This document shows positions 46,252-58,398 of a stretch of 64,000 nucleotides of DNA, piece after piece. The DNA is from Muraenolepis orangiensis (lineage: Eukaryota; Chordata; Actinopteri; Gadiformes; Muraenolepididae). Within the stretch, counting starts at the first letter, position 1. The number at the start of each line of letters is the position of its first letter. The notes under the pieces were generated by a model that searched no databases, was not told the origin of the DNA, and saw only the letters and a program-made list of their open reading frames with translations. The stretch covers positions 23,133,214-23,197,213 of the forward strand of contig CM051007.1 of the NCBI GenBank assembly GCA_027704905.1. The letters run 5' to 3'. The position numbers were made by a program, and so were the translations under genes.

Positions 46252-47220
46252 TGGACCCGCACATCATGTCACCACAGGCCCGTCTCGAGAGGGCCAAGGT
46301 CGCCCTCCAACGGCACAAGGTACTGTTAGCCACAATAGCCCAGTCGGTCTTAGCAAGTCAGCAGACGCTAGCATTACTAGGGCAGCAGTATAGCCTCTCA
46401 GGCTGAGCAGGTTTTCAGTACTCGGGCCCAGCGGGCAGTACCCCCTCCTTCCTCCTTCACTGACACCTGCTCCAGAGCCCGCACGGCTGAGATTAGCACC
46501 GGAGCCCGGTCTTACACCTCTGCCTTTGAGGGGCCTACTGTGGGCTACTGCCTTCACCGGTAACCACCGTTCACTAACGGCTGAGATATTCGCCTTAAGT
46601 TACCCGAAATTACCCTGCAGAGCGAAACTGGGGTGATTCTGTAGGCCGTCAACCCAGAGGAGCGGGAACACCGTCCCCAAGAGAATCTCTGCCTTAACTG
46701 CGGCCAGGCTGGTCACTTCATCTCCCAATGTCCAGTTAAAGGCAGGGCTCACCTGTTAATGGGAAATGTACGGGTGAGCCGAACCTCAAGACTTTTCACC
46801 AACCAAAGACCCCTGTGCAACGCCCAACTGCTGCCCAACTGCTTGGGCATCGGCCAATCGCCCCTATCGTGCCCCGTTCCTGCAAACACCCTAGATGGTC
46901 ATCTTCTGGGGACTGTCACTCATCAGACCACACCTGTCTGCATGCTCCTCTCCGGTAACCACCATGAAACCATCCAGTTACACATCTTGCGGTCTCCTCA
47001 GCTTCCCTTGATCCTGGGCTACCCCTGGCTCCGCCGCAACAACCCCAAAATCTACTGGGCAATGGGAGCCATCGTGGGGTGGAGCTCATCATCGGCTCTG
47101 TCTGAAACAAGCCGCCACACACCAGTGCTTTTGTTTCAGTCCTGCTCCGGACATGGCCGGGGTGCCAGCTGAATACCACGACTTTCAGGAGGTGTTCAGC
47201 AAGGCCTGCACCCTGGTATG
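46252..47220 (+). pseudogene. Gypsy Gag-Pol fragment (copy 1)
   Basis: MDPHIMSPQARLERAKVALQ at 46252 resembles a fish Gypsy Gag start. A CCHC zinc knuckle (CLNCGQAGHFISQC) lies at 46690-46731. The frame 46759-47172 resembles the protease region (LDGHLLGTVTHQTTPV, LILGYPWLRRNNPKIYW) but no D-S/T-G active site is visible. AEYHDFQEVFSKA at 47170 marks the RT start. Stops and deletions break the frame, and a Rex3 fragment follows at once. Confidence 0.85.
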
Positions 47221-47224
47221 TCTC

Positions 47225-47460
47225 GCTGGCGTTCCCAGGCCAGCGTAGTGGAGATGTAATCACCCCACCTGTACCTTGGTCTGCCCTGTGGTCTTTTCCC
47301 AGCTGGATGTGCCTGGAAAAACTCCCTCGGGAGGCGACCAGGAAGCATCCTTACTAGATGCCGGGACCACCTCAACTGCCTCCTTTCAACGTGAAAGAAC
47401 AGCAGCTCTACTCCGAGTCTCTCACTTGTGACGTAGCTTTTCTCCCTATCCCTAAGAGAG
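47225..47460 (-). mobile_element. Rex3-type LINE fragment (copy 1)
   Basis: The minus frame reads RQLRWSRHLVRMLPGRLPRE, RRPQGRPRYRWGDYIS-like and LAWER and then stops; the GATG tail is missing. It lies against the Gypsy fragment. Confidence 0.8.
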
Positions 47461-48269
47461 ACACCAGCCACCCTCCTGAGGAAATTTTGGCCCCTTGTAT
47501 TCGCAAAACTTGTGTGTGCATAGTATTTTGTTTCTCCAGTGTTTTGCTCCGCCTCAAAGGGGAAGCTTCTCCTGATTGGCTATTGTGAGCTGAAATTGTC
47601 CGTCTAACCCAATGGGTAAGACAGACAATTGTCTTATCCAATGGGTGTTTGTGGAGGAAAAACTTCCGGAGATCAATTAGGTTTCTATAGATATTATCTA
47701 CTTGTTCTAGCAGGGTGAACCCAATTGGTGTTGGCCTCTTTGTGTTGACCTCTCTTAGTGATGTCCTGCAGTACATTTACTTCCACATTTCTGTTCAAAT
47801 TATATGAAAACAAATTTGTTTTCATATCATACTTGTTAAAGACAAACCATAAGAGGACTTAGTTATAACACTCACACCATTTTGGGCCCCCCTGTGGGTA
47901 AAGTGGTGCCTAGAGCTTAGCTGAACACCTACTGACCGTGTGCCACCTACGCCAAATTTCTCACACTTGTTAAGGAGGGTGTACACACCAAAAACAGATA
48001 TTCTGTGAATACCTAATGACGGTAAGCATTGCAGCTGATCGCAGAGGTCCAGGACCACAAGAACCAGCTCCCGCACAGCCCCAGGCCCTGGCAGGTGGTC
48101 AAGTCCAATAAATAAAAGCAGGGCCTTCGTTACAAACTTGGATGGCACTTCTCCCATGGCTACTTGTGCCAAGCCAATAATATAACTTGGGGGTTCGCTG
48201 AAGACAACCCAAAACAACACATATTAACCGTATTAACTAAGAAACAATATAAACCAAGAATATAGGAGA

Positions 48270-48655
48270 TACAGGAGACAAGATGAAGACAATATTAATT
48301 GAAATAACTTGTGGAAGAAGAGTTGTGGAATATGAGAGGGGTTGCTTTTAGCTATGGCATACATCACCAACGTGGATTTTATTGTGTAATAGTTCAGCAA
48401 TCATCCACAGCCATAGTCCTCAAACAAATGCTATGTGACTAAAAAGGGCAGTGAATCAAGAGAAATAGGCCACACTGTATACCAAAACTATCCAATCTAA
48501 TCCGCTTGGTCCATACGTCCATCAGGTACATGAGTGGAAGAGCTGGTGGTGCTGTTGGCGCTTTCTATTTCCTAAAGAGAGGCTTAGTAAATGGAAACAA
48601 ACATTGTAGAGGATATAACTTTCCCAGATTGTAAATTAACAATGAGCCATTTTAA
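48270..48655. repeat. dispersed repeat, copy B
   Basis: Collinear with 39560-40020 in TBC1D20 intron 4; ends at GATAACTTTCCCAGATT-like sequence. Confidence 0.7.
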
Positions 48656-48688
48656 TCTGGGATACCCCTTATCATTATCCCCTGTCAT

Positions 48689-48696
48689 TGTGTGTG

Positions 48697-48728
<32 letters not shown>

Positions 48729-48748
48729 TGCGTGTGTGTGTGTGTGTT
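48689..48748. repeat. (TG)n/(CGTG)n array (copy 1)
   Basis: GTGT and GCGT units; the duplicate at 54281-54328 is shorter by several units, accounting for part of the length difference between the copies. Confidence 0.95.
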
Positions 48749-49418
48749 TGTGTTGTGTGTGACTATAAACACCCAGATAGTGTAAGTAGTTTTGATAGTG
48801 AAATATTTTATGGAATTGCTCTGGACCATTCTGTGTGCGTCACATCTCAGCACAGTACCAGAACAATAGTTAATACAAATTGCTCTGGGACATTCTGCGT
48901 GCGTCAGATCCTAGCACAATATTGGAACAACAGAGTTTGTGTCAGATACAAGTATATTATACAGGCCTATATAGTAATTAAACTATGCAGTCTATCCCAG
49001 AAATGTCCTGGAGCATTTCCTGCATGTGTGAATAGGAATGGGCTAATTTCCCACCTCAACAGCTAGTGACATCTCCGGAACACCTGGTAACATAGCAGGG
49101 AGAGGCCCATTTAGGGTGACATGGGTCTGATATAAGGTACTTTCACGTGGAGTGTAAAAGCACAGCTAGCACTGGAGGAATGGAGCGCCACACCCAGACA
49201 GAACCAAATAGACAGTGAGAGACAACCACAACAAACACATCTTCATTTATTTCTGTACAGTTCAAATGCACTCCTCATGTCTAACTAGTCAATTAACATG
49301 TTGTTTTTCAAGGTGACCAGATTTCTGTAAGGAAAAACAGGGACATTTGTACTTTGGCATCAACAGTATGTCTCTTTAATTAAAAAATCATCAATAAAAG
49401 ACAATATACCAAGCTGCC

Positions 49419-49600
49419 TGTGGAGCGTGTGTGGTTGGTTTGAGCAGCCTCACCTGGCCTGAGTCAGACTTATTGGCTGGTGAGGCTGCACACCTGTGGG
49501 TCATTGTTAATCAAGGCCCACAGGTTAAAGCAGCCACCACCACACACATTCAAGGGTGAGCTCTAGCATGTACCATCTGCTCTGTTCACCATCTCTTGGC
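49419..49600 (+). mobile_element. MITE arm (copy 1)
   Basis: GTGGAGCGTGTGTGGTTGGT through TGGTGAGGCTGCACACCTGT to GAGCTCTAGCATGTACCATC; same family as 3401 and 23440. Confidence 0.75.
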
Positions 49601-51845
49601 ATGTAGAATGCAGATATATTGCTGACCAATTACCATGCGTCATCCACAATTTTGCCAAAAACCAAAACAAAACACAATGGCAGGGACAATAGCAGGCATT
49701 TAAAGGGTGTAACCAGGGTGGAGTTGGAAATGTTTTGGAACTTAAATAAATCCAGTTTATCATGCTTAACATATACCTCTTAAAACAACTCTGATCTCGC
49801 ATGTTCACATTCTGGGCCTCTCTGTAGACCAGTGATAAGGATGGACTGGAAAACTGAAAAGTACAACTGAATAAATAAACAAAACTAAACAAAACACGTC
49901 ACTTGGGACGGCTATACCCCTCTTGGCCCGCACAGTGACCTAGGTTACTTTCCACAACCATTTCATCACACAACTCTCCCCTTGACTTGTGCCCTTTGTG
50001 TGCGCATTCAGGGCCCTTCGAGGGTTAAGGGTGTCCCATTTCTAAATTAGCGATTGCAAGGGGTGCTCAACATGCCCCCTATGCGCCCTTCTCTTAAGTC
50101 CACATAGAAGAGACTTTGCTGAAGGGATTAGACCACAATCGTTTGCGTTGTCGTGACGTTTGACCCTCTGGCCAATAAATGCTGTTTTCCTTACTTGGCG
50201 AAGAAAATGATCTTCAAGTTTAAGCAAAATTAATTTTACAGCTAAGAATTTGAAAAAGGATTGTTCACTTTGGCACTTTGTTATTCAGTTTCTTAAAGTG
50301 GCCTACTTGTTGCAACATTAATTTGCATTAGATGTTTATTTGCAAACAATTTACAAGCAAGCTGTTTATGTTCACTTTGTTGCAGACATTATTTTGTAAC
50401 AGATTATTTATGCGGTTGTCCGCTTATTATTAATCTTATTATCGATGTTTTGGGCAATACTCAGCAGTCCCTGAAACCTTTTTGCTCAGAAAAACTCAAA
50501 TGAAAAGTAAATGAAAAAGTAATGAAAAGAAAAATGAAAAAGTAACAAATAAAATAATAAAAATCTGTAACTGCTTTAAGCATTTAATTCTTCCATACCT
50601 GCATTTGTTTAGCCACCCACAAAAAAAAAACTACAGGTAAATGTTTATTTTAAACTTGTGATTAATCTGATTAATCACAGAATCTTATTGTGATTAATCC
50701 GATTAAATATTGTAATCGGATATATCTATTGACAGCACTAAAAATATATATATCCAGTTTATCATGTGTATCATGCTTAATATTTTTCTGATACCAATAC
50801 CAGTATGCCTCAAAATACTTCCTATTTATTTTTCTTATATATTGAAATTACAGCCGCCATTCAGCCCAAAAAAAATTATTATAAGAAAGGCCACATTAAT
50901 ATAGGAAACAAACCAAAACATACGCAATTTAAACATTAATTAGGCACTTACAGTTTGTATTGTTAAGCGGGCAGGCTATATGTTTTTAAGAAACTTTAAT
51001 TAACTTTAATTAAATAATATTTCATTAGTTATCTTGCATACAATTTATGTATAGTCATGTTGTATGCATCCATTAACTGTCTTCATATTTTATTTGATCT
51101 TTTTCACATTTCATATTTTCAGGTATCGGAATCTGTATCGTGTAGGAAAAAATGGTATCGCTAATTATTATGACTTATAGCCTCTTCAGACCATCCTGAT
51201 CTTGCAAATTGACATTATGTTTCTCTCTGTAGAGAAACAGATAGCAGATCTGTAGATATCTGCTATCAGTATGGCCCTGAGCCTGTTGAGAGCCTTTTCC
51301 AAAAATGTTAAATGATAGGAGCAATCAGTGCTAGGGTTAATGAGGGACAAGGAGCGCTGCAGTTTCAAAACAATGGCGGCACCCAAAAAGTGTGAAGAAA
51401 CTGAAGGTTTTCAGAACGTTTTTGGGGATGCGGAAGGATTCTGCAGATTGTGTAGAGCTAGGTAGCTCCTTTCACCATTAAGGTACCACACATAAAGAGT
51501 CTGGACTGCAAAGCTAGCTCAATGCAGAGGAGGTTGCGCAAGACACCATTAATTTGTGGACCTCGGGGCAGGAAGAGACAAATGGACTGATGAATTGATT
51601 GTGGATGGGTTGCAGATTAGGGATGAATCTATGAATTAAGGAAAAATCTTGGCATGGCTTCCATGTTTTAAAGCATCACTCATCACTACAAGACAAAGGG
51701 GGCACTAACTGCATCATTCAAAATAACTAGCCCCAAATATTCTTTTTATACATACAAATACAAATATCGCCGACTGTTACTGGTTTCCCGTGTGTGCTGC
51801 ATTTAGGTTCTAGCACGGTCCTTGACAGAACAATATGGCCAACCA

Positions 51846-52814
51846 TGGACCCGCACATCATGTCACCACAGGCCCGTCTCGAGAGGGCCAAGGTCGCCCT
51901 CCAACGGCACAAGGTACTGTTAGCCACAATAGCCCAGTCGGTCTTAGCAAGTCAGCAGACGCTAGCATTACTAGGGCAGCAGTATAGCCTCTCAGGCTGA
52001 GCAGGTTTTCAGTACTCGGGCCCAGCGGGCAGTACCTCCTCCTTCCTCCTTCACTGACACCTGCTCCAGAGCCCGCACGGCTGAGATTAGCACCGGAGCC
52101 CGGTCTTACACCTCTGCCTTTGAGGGGCCTACTGTGGGCTACTGCCTTCACCGGTAACCACCGTTCACTAACGGCTGAGATATTCGCCTTAAGTTACCCG
52201 AAATTACCCTGCAGAGCGAAACTGGGGTGATTCTGTAGGCCGTCAACCCAGAGGAGCGGGAACACCGTCCCCAAGAGAATCTCTGCCTTAACTGCGGCCA
52301 GGCTGGTCACTTCATCTCCCAATGTCCAGTTAAAGGCAGGGCTCACCTGTTAATGGGAAATGTACGGGTGAGCCGAACCTCAAGACTTTTCACCAACCAA
52401 AGACCCCTGTGCAACGCCCAACTGCTGCCCAACTGCTTGGGCATCGGCCAATCGCCCCTATCGTGCCCCGTTCCTGCAAACACCCTAGATGGTCATCTTC
52501 TGGGGACTGTCACTCATCAGACCACACCTGTCTGCATGCTCCTCTCCGGTAACCACCATGAAACCATCCAGTTACACATCTTGCGGTCTCCTCAGCTTCC
52601 CTTGATCCTGGGCTACCCCTGGCTCCGCCGCAACAACCCCAAAATCTACTGGGCAATGGGAGCCATCGTGGGGTGGAGCTCATCATCGGCTCTGTCTGAA
52701 ACAAGCCGCCACACACCAGTGCTTTTGTTTCAGTCCTGCTCCGGACATGGCCGGGGTGCCAGCTGAATACCACGACTTTCAGGAGGTGTTCAGCAAGGCC
52801 TGCACCCTGGTATG
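51846..52814 (+). pseudogene. Gypsy Gag-Pol fragment (copy 2)
   Basis: Duplicate of 46252-47220 with the same zinc knuckle (52284-52325) and protease-like frame (52353-52766), identical in translation. Confidence 0.85.
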
Positions 52815-52818
52815 TCTC

Positions 52819-53054
52819 GCTGGCGTTCCCAGGCCAGCGTAGTGGAGATGTAATCACCCCACCTGTACCTTGGTCTGCCCTGTGGTCTTTTCCCAGCTGG
52901 ATGTGCCTGGAAAAACTCCCTCGGGAGGCGACCAGGAAGCATCCTTACTAGATGCCGGGACCACCTCAACTGGCTCCTTTCTACGTGAAAGAACAGCAGC
53001 TCTACTCCGAGTCTCTCACTTGTGACGTAGCTTTTCTCCCTATCCCTAAGAGAG
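52819..53054 (-). mobile_element. Rex3-type LINE fragment (copy 2)
   Basis: Duplicate of 47225-47460; differs by at least RRQLRW to RSQLRW. Confidence 0.8.
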
Positions 53055-53859
53055 ACACCAGCCACCCTCCTGAGGAAATTTTGGCCCCTTGTATTCGCAA
53101 AACTTGTGTGTGCATAGTATTTTGTTTCTCCAGTGTTTTGCTCCGCCTCAAAGGGGAAGCTTCTCCTGATTGGCTATTGTGAGCTGAAATTGTCCGTCTA
53201 ACCCAATGGGTAAGACAGACAATTGTCTTATCCAATGGGTGTTTGTGGAGGAAAAACTTCCGGAGATCAATTAGGTTTCTATAGATATTATCTACTTGTT
53301 CTAGCAGGGTGAACCCAATTGGTGTTGGCCTCTTTGTGTTGACCTCTTAGTGATGTCCTGCAGTACATTTACTTCCACATTTCTGTTCAAATTATATGAA
53401 AACGAATTTGTTTACATATCATACTTGTTAAAGACAAACCATAAGAGGACTTAGTTATAACACTCACACCATTTTGGGCCCCCCTGTGGGTAAAGTGGTG
53501 CCTAGAGCTTAGCTGAACACCTACTGACCGTGTGCCACCTACGCCAAATGTCTCACACTTGTCAAGGAGGGTGTACACACCAAAAAAGATATTCTGTGAA
53601 TACCTAATGACGGTAAGCATTGCAGCTGATCGCAGAGGTCCAGGACCACAAGAACCAGCTCCTGCACAGCCCCAGGCCCTGGCAGGTGGTCAAGTCCAAT
53701 AAATAAAAGCAGGGCCTTCGTTACAAACTTGGATGGCACTTCTCCCATGGCTACTTGTGCCAAGCCAATAATATAACTTGGGGGTTCGCTGAAGACAACC
53801 CAAAACAACACATATTAACCGTATTAACTAAGAAACAATATAAACCAAGAATATAGGAG

Positions 53860-54246
53860 ATACAGGAGACAAGATGAAGACAATATTAATTGAAATAACT
53901 TGTGGAAGAAGAGTTGTGGAATATGAGAGGGGTTGCTTTTAGCTATGGCATACATCACCAACGTGGATTTTATTGTGTAATAGTTCAGCAATCATCCACA
54001 GCCATAGTCCTCAAACAAATGCTATGTGACTAAAAAGGGCAGTGAATCAAGAGAAATAGGCCACACTGTATACCAAAACTATCCAATCTAATCCGCTTGG
54101 TCCATACGTCCATCAGGTACATGAGTGGAAGAGCTGGTGGTGCTGTTGGCGCTTTCTATTTCCTAAAGAGAGGCTTAGTAAATGGAAACAAACATTGTAG
54201 AGGATATAACTTTCCCAGATTGTAAATGAACAATGAGCCATTTTAA
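53860..54246. repeat. dispersed repeat, copy C (duplicate of B)
   Basis: Near-identical to 48270-48655 through the tandem duplication. Confidence 0.7.
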
Positions 54247-54281
54247 TCTGGGATACCCCTTATCATTATCCCCTGTCATTG

Positions 54282-54313
<32 letters not shown>

Positions 54314-54991
54314 TGTGTGTGCGTGTGTTGTGTGTGACTATAAACACCCAGATAGTGTAAGTAGTTTTGATAGTGAAATATTTTATGGAATTGCTCTGGA
54401 CCATTCTGTGTGCGTCACATCTCAGCACAGTACCAGAACAATAGTTAATACAAATTGCTCTGGGACATTCTGCGTGCGTCAGATCCTAGCACAATATTGG
54501 AACAACAGAGTTTGTGTCAGATACAAGTATATTATACAGGCCTATATAGTAATTAAACTATGCAGTCTATCCCAGAAATGTCCTGGAGCATTTCCTGCAT
54601 GTGGATAGGAATAGGCTAATTTCCCACCTCAACAGCTAGTGACATCTCCGGAACACCTGGTAACATAGCAGGGAGAGGCCCATTTAGGGTGACATGGGTC
54701 TGATATAAGGTACTTTCACGTGGAGTGTAAAAGCACAGCTAGCACTGGAGGAATGGAGCGCCACACCCAGACAGAACCAAATAGACAGTGAGAGACAACC
54801 ACAACAAACACATCTTCATTTATTTCTGTACAGTTCAAATGCACTCCTCATGTCTAACTAGTCAATTAACATGTTGTTTTTCAAGGTGACCAGATTTCTG
54901 TAAGGAAAAACAGGGACATTTGTACTTTGGCATCAACAGTATGTCTCTTTAATTAAAAAATCATCAATAAAAGACAATATACCAAGCTGCC

Positions 54992-55173
54992 TGTGGAGCG
55001 TGTGTGGTTGGTTTGAGCAGCCTCACCTGGCCTGAGTCAGACTTATTGGCTGGTGAGGCTGCACACCTGTGGGTCATTGTTAATCAAGGCCCACAGGTTA
55101 AAGCAGCCACCACCACACACATTCAAGGGTGAGCTCTAGCATGTACCATCTGCTCTGTTCACCATCTCTTGGC
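54992..55173 (+). mobile_element. MITE arm (copy 2)
   Basis: Duplicate of 49419-49600. Confidence 0.75.
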
Positions 55174-55802
55174 ATGTAGAATGCAGATATATTGCTGACC
55201 AATTACCATGCGTCATCCACAATTTTGCCAAAAACCAAAACAAAACACAATGGCAGGGACAATAGCAGGCATTTAAAGGGTGTAACCAGGGTGGAGTTGG
55301 AAATGTTTTGGAACTTAAATAAATCCAGTTTATCATGCTTAACATATACCTCTTAAAACAACTCTGATCTCGCATGTTCACATTCTGGGCCTCTCTGTAG
55401 ACCAGTGTTAAGGATGGACTGGAAAACTGAAAAGTACAACTGAATAAATAAACAAAACTAAACAAAACACGTCACTTGGGACGGCTATACCCCTCTTGGC
55501 CCGCACAGTGACCTAGGTTACTTTCCACAACCATTTCATCACACAACTCTCCCCTTGACTTGTGCCCTTTGTATGCGCATTCAGGTCCCTTCGAGGGTTA
55601 AGGGTGTCCCATTTCTAAATTAGCGATTGCAAGGGGTGCTCAACATGCCCCCTATGCGCCCTTCTCTTAAATCCACATAGAAGAGACTTTGCTGAAGGGA
55701 TTAGACCACAATCGTTTGCGTTGTCGTGACGTTTGACCCTCTGGCCAATAAATGCTGTTTTCCTTACTTGGCGAAGAAAATGATCTTCAAGTTTAAGCAA
55801 AA

Positions 55803-56289
55803 AACAATCAGTACCTCTTCTACATAAAACATATGAACAATATCTATGTAGATGAAATGCTTAAGGAATAAGTCAACCATAACCATAACATAATACCATC
55901 ATTGTCTGCATGAGGATGGCCAATTAGTCATGTCAAAGTGGAATGAGGAAGGTTGTATGACACACCTGTCTTGTATAAGGGTGGAGCATTATTCAAGATC
56001 TTTCTAAAGCTGCTGAACGACATCAGTTCTTCAGATACAGATTCTTAACACAGACGACAAAACATTGCTTAAGTTTAGTGCTAATTATGTTTAAATGAAT
56101 GAGGCAGTAAGATATTAAAAGGCAACTGATTATTTTGTTGGGTAAGTTATCTAGTTCTTTTTTCTCTTGATGTTTAGTGCTAATTTAACAAGCACTACAT
56201 TTGCTCTGTTATATGGCAATATAGTTTATATAAGATAAAGTAAGTGGACATAGTGTTTGACTGGTCCAAACTTATTCTGCAGTTAAATA
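55803..56289. other. no recognised feature
   Basis: AT-rich unique sequence. Its segment GTGGAATGAGGAAGGTTGTATGACACACC weakly resembles 60540-60575 upstream of the SEA gene, which may be a shared promoter-like or repeat sequence. Confidence 0.4.
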
Positions 56290-56950
56290 ATGGCTACAAT
56301 TGTCCAGTTTCCAAATTCCAGCACTGGGTTTTTAAACCCAGTGCTGAAAAACAGACCTTATATAAACCTAGCTGCTAGGCTGATAACAAGACAAAATAGA
56401 ATAAACCACATTACTCCTATTCTGGCGTCCTTGCACTGGCTGCCAATCACCTTTAGAGTTCATTCAAATATTGCCTTAATCATTTACAAAGCCTTGCATG
56501 GGATAGCACCAACGTACATAGGAGAGTTGCCACTGTATCAACCAACCCACTATCTGAGATCATCTGACAAGGGATTGTTGGCTGTCCCAGAGTCTAGGTT
56601 GAAAACAAGGGGGAATCGTGCCTTCTCGGTCACGACTCCTTGGCTCTGGAAAATCCTGCCTGTTGGCATTTGATCAATTATGACAATGTCCTCTTTTAAG
56701 AAGCTTCTTAAGACACATTTTTTAAGAATTTCTTTAAATATACTATAATTGTAAATGGTTTCATGTTTAGGTTGATGTTGTTAATCTGATTATTGTAGTG
56801 GATTGAGTATGAATGTTTTTTTTACAAAACATTATTATGCCTTTAGTTTCTAAATCATTTCTGCTTTATTTCATTGTATTGCTTTGTTGCAAAGCACTTG
56901 GCGCTGTATACATATACTTGATACATGCTATACAAATAAAGGTATTATTA
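56290..56950 (+). pseudogene. L2-like LINE RT C-terminus and 3' tail
   Basis: The frame 56290-56673 reads NLAARLITRQNRINHITPIL, ASLHWLPITFRV, YKALHGIAPTYIGEL, LRSSDKGLLAVPESRLKTRG and AFSVTTPWLWKILP, the conserved C-terminal region of fish L2/CR1-type LINEs. A 3' UTR ends in TGCTATACAAATAAAGGTATT. It is 5'-truncated at a short GGGTTTTTAAACCC palindrome. Confidence 0.85.
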
Positions 56951-57610
56951 GTACTATATTATTACGGCTGTAAGGATTGGGGTTGGTGAGTTAGTAGGGC
57001 TGTCAACTGGACCAAATTATACAATTTGAATATATTTAAATACAATACAATACATACAATCGCATCAAATGCATAATTAATGTGCATGACGTAATACTCT
57101 TGGGTGACTCCTGTTGTCCATGCTACAGCCACAGGACAAAGCAAAATTGCTGATCATGTCGGGCTCCTGCATCACTGTTCGGTTTATTTTGTAATAATGA
57201 CACATTATCCCTTAAGCCTACTGATTGTTGTCTTGTTTAGATAAATGTTTTTACAAATTTGTGAATTTCCCGCCACGAATCACAGGATCTTGATCAGACT
57301 TTTGACTCATTTTAATCGGGAATGGTCCTATCAAGGACGGCAGTACAAATCCTGAATATGTGACTGAGGCTTTACATAACTATCTTAAAGTGTCAGCATT
57401 TGGTTGAGACACGAAAAAAGCTAAACTAATCACAAACAATATCACAAGTAAGTGCTGTATGGAGGAGGTCTGGCTTTTGGAACCCCTTGAGGGCCGAGTC
57501 TGAATCATGGCAGTGCTTCAATTTAAAGCAGTTTGCATACCAGAAAGGCACAGAGTAGTAGTAGATCTAAGAAGACATTAAAAGGACTACCTAATCCAGG
57601 GAGAGAAGCA
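56951..57610. other. no recognised feature apart from a MITE end
   Basis: TAGGGCTGTCAACTGGACC at 56995 resembles the terminus of the MITE at 44550; no partner end was found. Confidence 0.4.
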
Positions 57611-57990
57611 ATGTAAATTGTGCCCTGGTCGTGGAACAACAAGGGAAGATCCTGGAAAAATCTTTCACCCTGTGACCTGCGAGAGGCTCGGAATAGAGCC
57701 GCTGCTCTTTTGCATAGAAAGAAGCCAGTTGAGGTGGATTGGGCATCTAGTAAGGGTGCCTGGTCGCCTCCTCAGGAAATATTCCAAGACACGTCCAGCA
57801 AGTAGGAGGCCAAGGGGCAGACCAAGGTCCAGCTGAAATTATTACATCTCAAGGCCTGGGGACGCCTTGGGATCACCAAGTCAGAGCTGGTTAATGTGAC
57901 CAGGGAAAAGGCAGTTTGGAGTCCCCTGCTGGAGCTGCTACGTCCGTGACCCAATTCCGGATTGGGGATATAAGATTGAGAATATAGATG
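57611..57990 (+). mobile_element. Rex3-type LINE fragment, frameshifted
   Basis: Encodes TCERLGIEPLLFCIERSQLR, WIGHLVRVPGRLLRK and RRPRGRPR; later codons (LELLRP) are in another frame, ending at CCGGATTGGGGATATAAGAT without an intact GATG tail. Confidence 0.8.
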
Positions 57991-58000
57991 GTCCTAATCC

Positions 58001-58383
58001 TGTCACGAATGAGAGGGAGTGTGGGTTGGACCCCGAACGCAGACAACGACAGAGTGGAGCGATACGAACGGCTTTATTCTTAAAGCACACAACACACAAA
58101 GTCACAAGGGTAAACGGGGAGAACTACATGGAAGTAGAGTAGGTAGGCGACCGGGGTGCGAACTATCTCTCCGATAGTCAGCAGGCGGGCGATCAGAACG
58201 GGTAGACGTGCAGTATACGTAACGACCTCACGCTGGGGTAAAGGAAAGGCAACGTATATATACCCCAGGTGAGGTGATCAACAAATGACACCGGGGGAAA
58301 TTGAGTCCAGGTGTGTGTGTGTGTGTGCGCCACCAGCGCACGTGGCTAGGCCACGCCCCCTGCCAACCACCGTAACCGTGACA
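58001..58383 (-). repeat. 3' LTR of the chromovirus derivative
   Basis: 383 bp, TGTCACGG..TCGTGACA on the minus strand. It holds TATATATA (58255-58262), the predicted start GTGAGGTCGTT (58231-58221) and AATAAA (58078-58073, minus). Confidence 0.9.
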
Positions 58384-58386
58384 GTA

Positions 58387-58398
58387 CCCCCCCCTCAA
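58387..58398 (-). promoter_or_regulatory. polypurine tract
   Basis: Minus strand TTGAGGGGGGGG, three bases before the 3' LTR. The stop codon TGA of the internal frame overlaps it. Confidence 0.8.

Larger units (their letters stand above)
44637..50230 (+). repeat. tandem duplication, copy 1 (5.6 kb)
   Basis: Starts TAATTTTACAGCTAAGAATT and ends CTTCAAGTTTAAGCAAAAT. It directly abuts copy 2 in the same orientation with an offset of 5594 bp. Sequence is near-identical, with scattered single-base differences and a longer (TG)n at 48689. Confidence 0.95.
50231..55802 (+). repeat. tandem duplication, copy 2 (5.57 kb)
   Basis: Same content and orientation as 44637-50230. Differences include a CCCCTC/CCTCCT change near 52036, a CTCT deletion near 53346, an AC deletion near 53587 and the shortened TG array. 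After 55802 the sequences diverge. Confidence 0.95.

Noticed and set aside
47822..48220. 132-codon minus-strand frame in the tandem duplication (and 90 codons in copy 2)
   Set aside because: No recognised domain, and copy 2 is broken by a two-base deletion, so there is no sign of constraint; left as unassigned.
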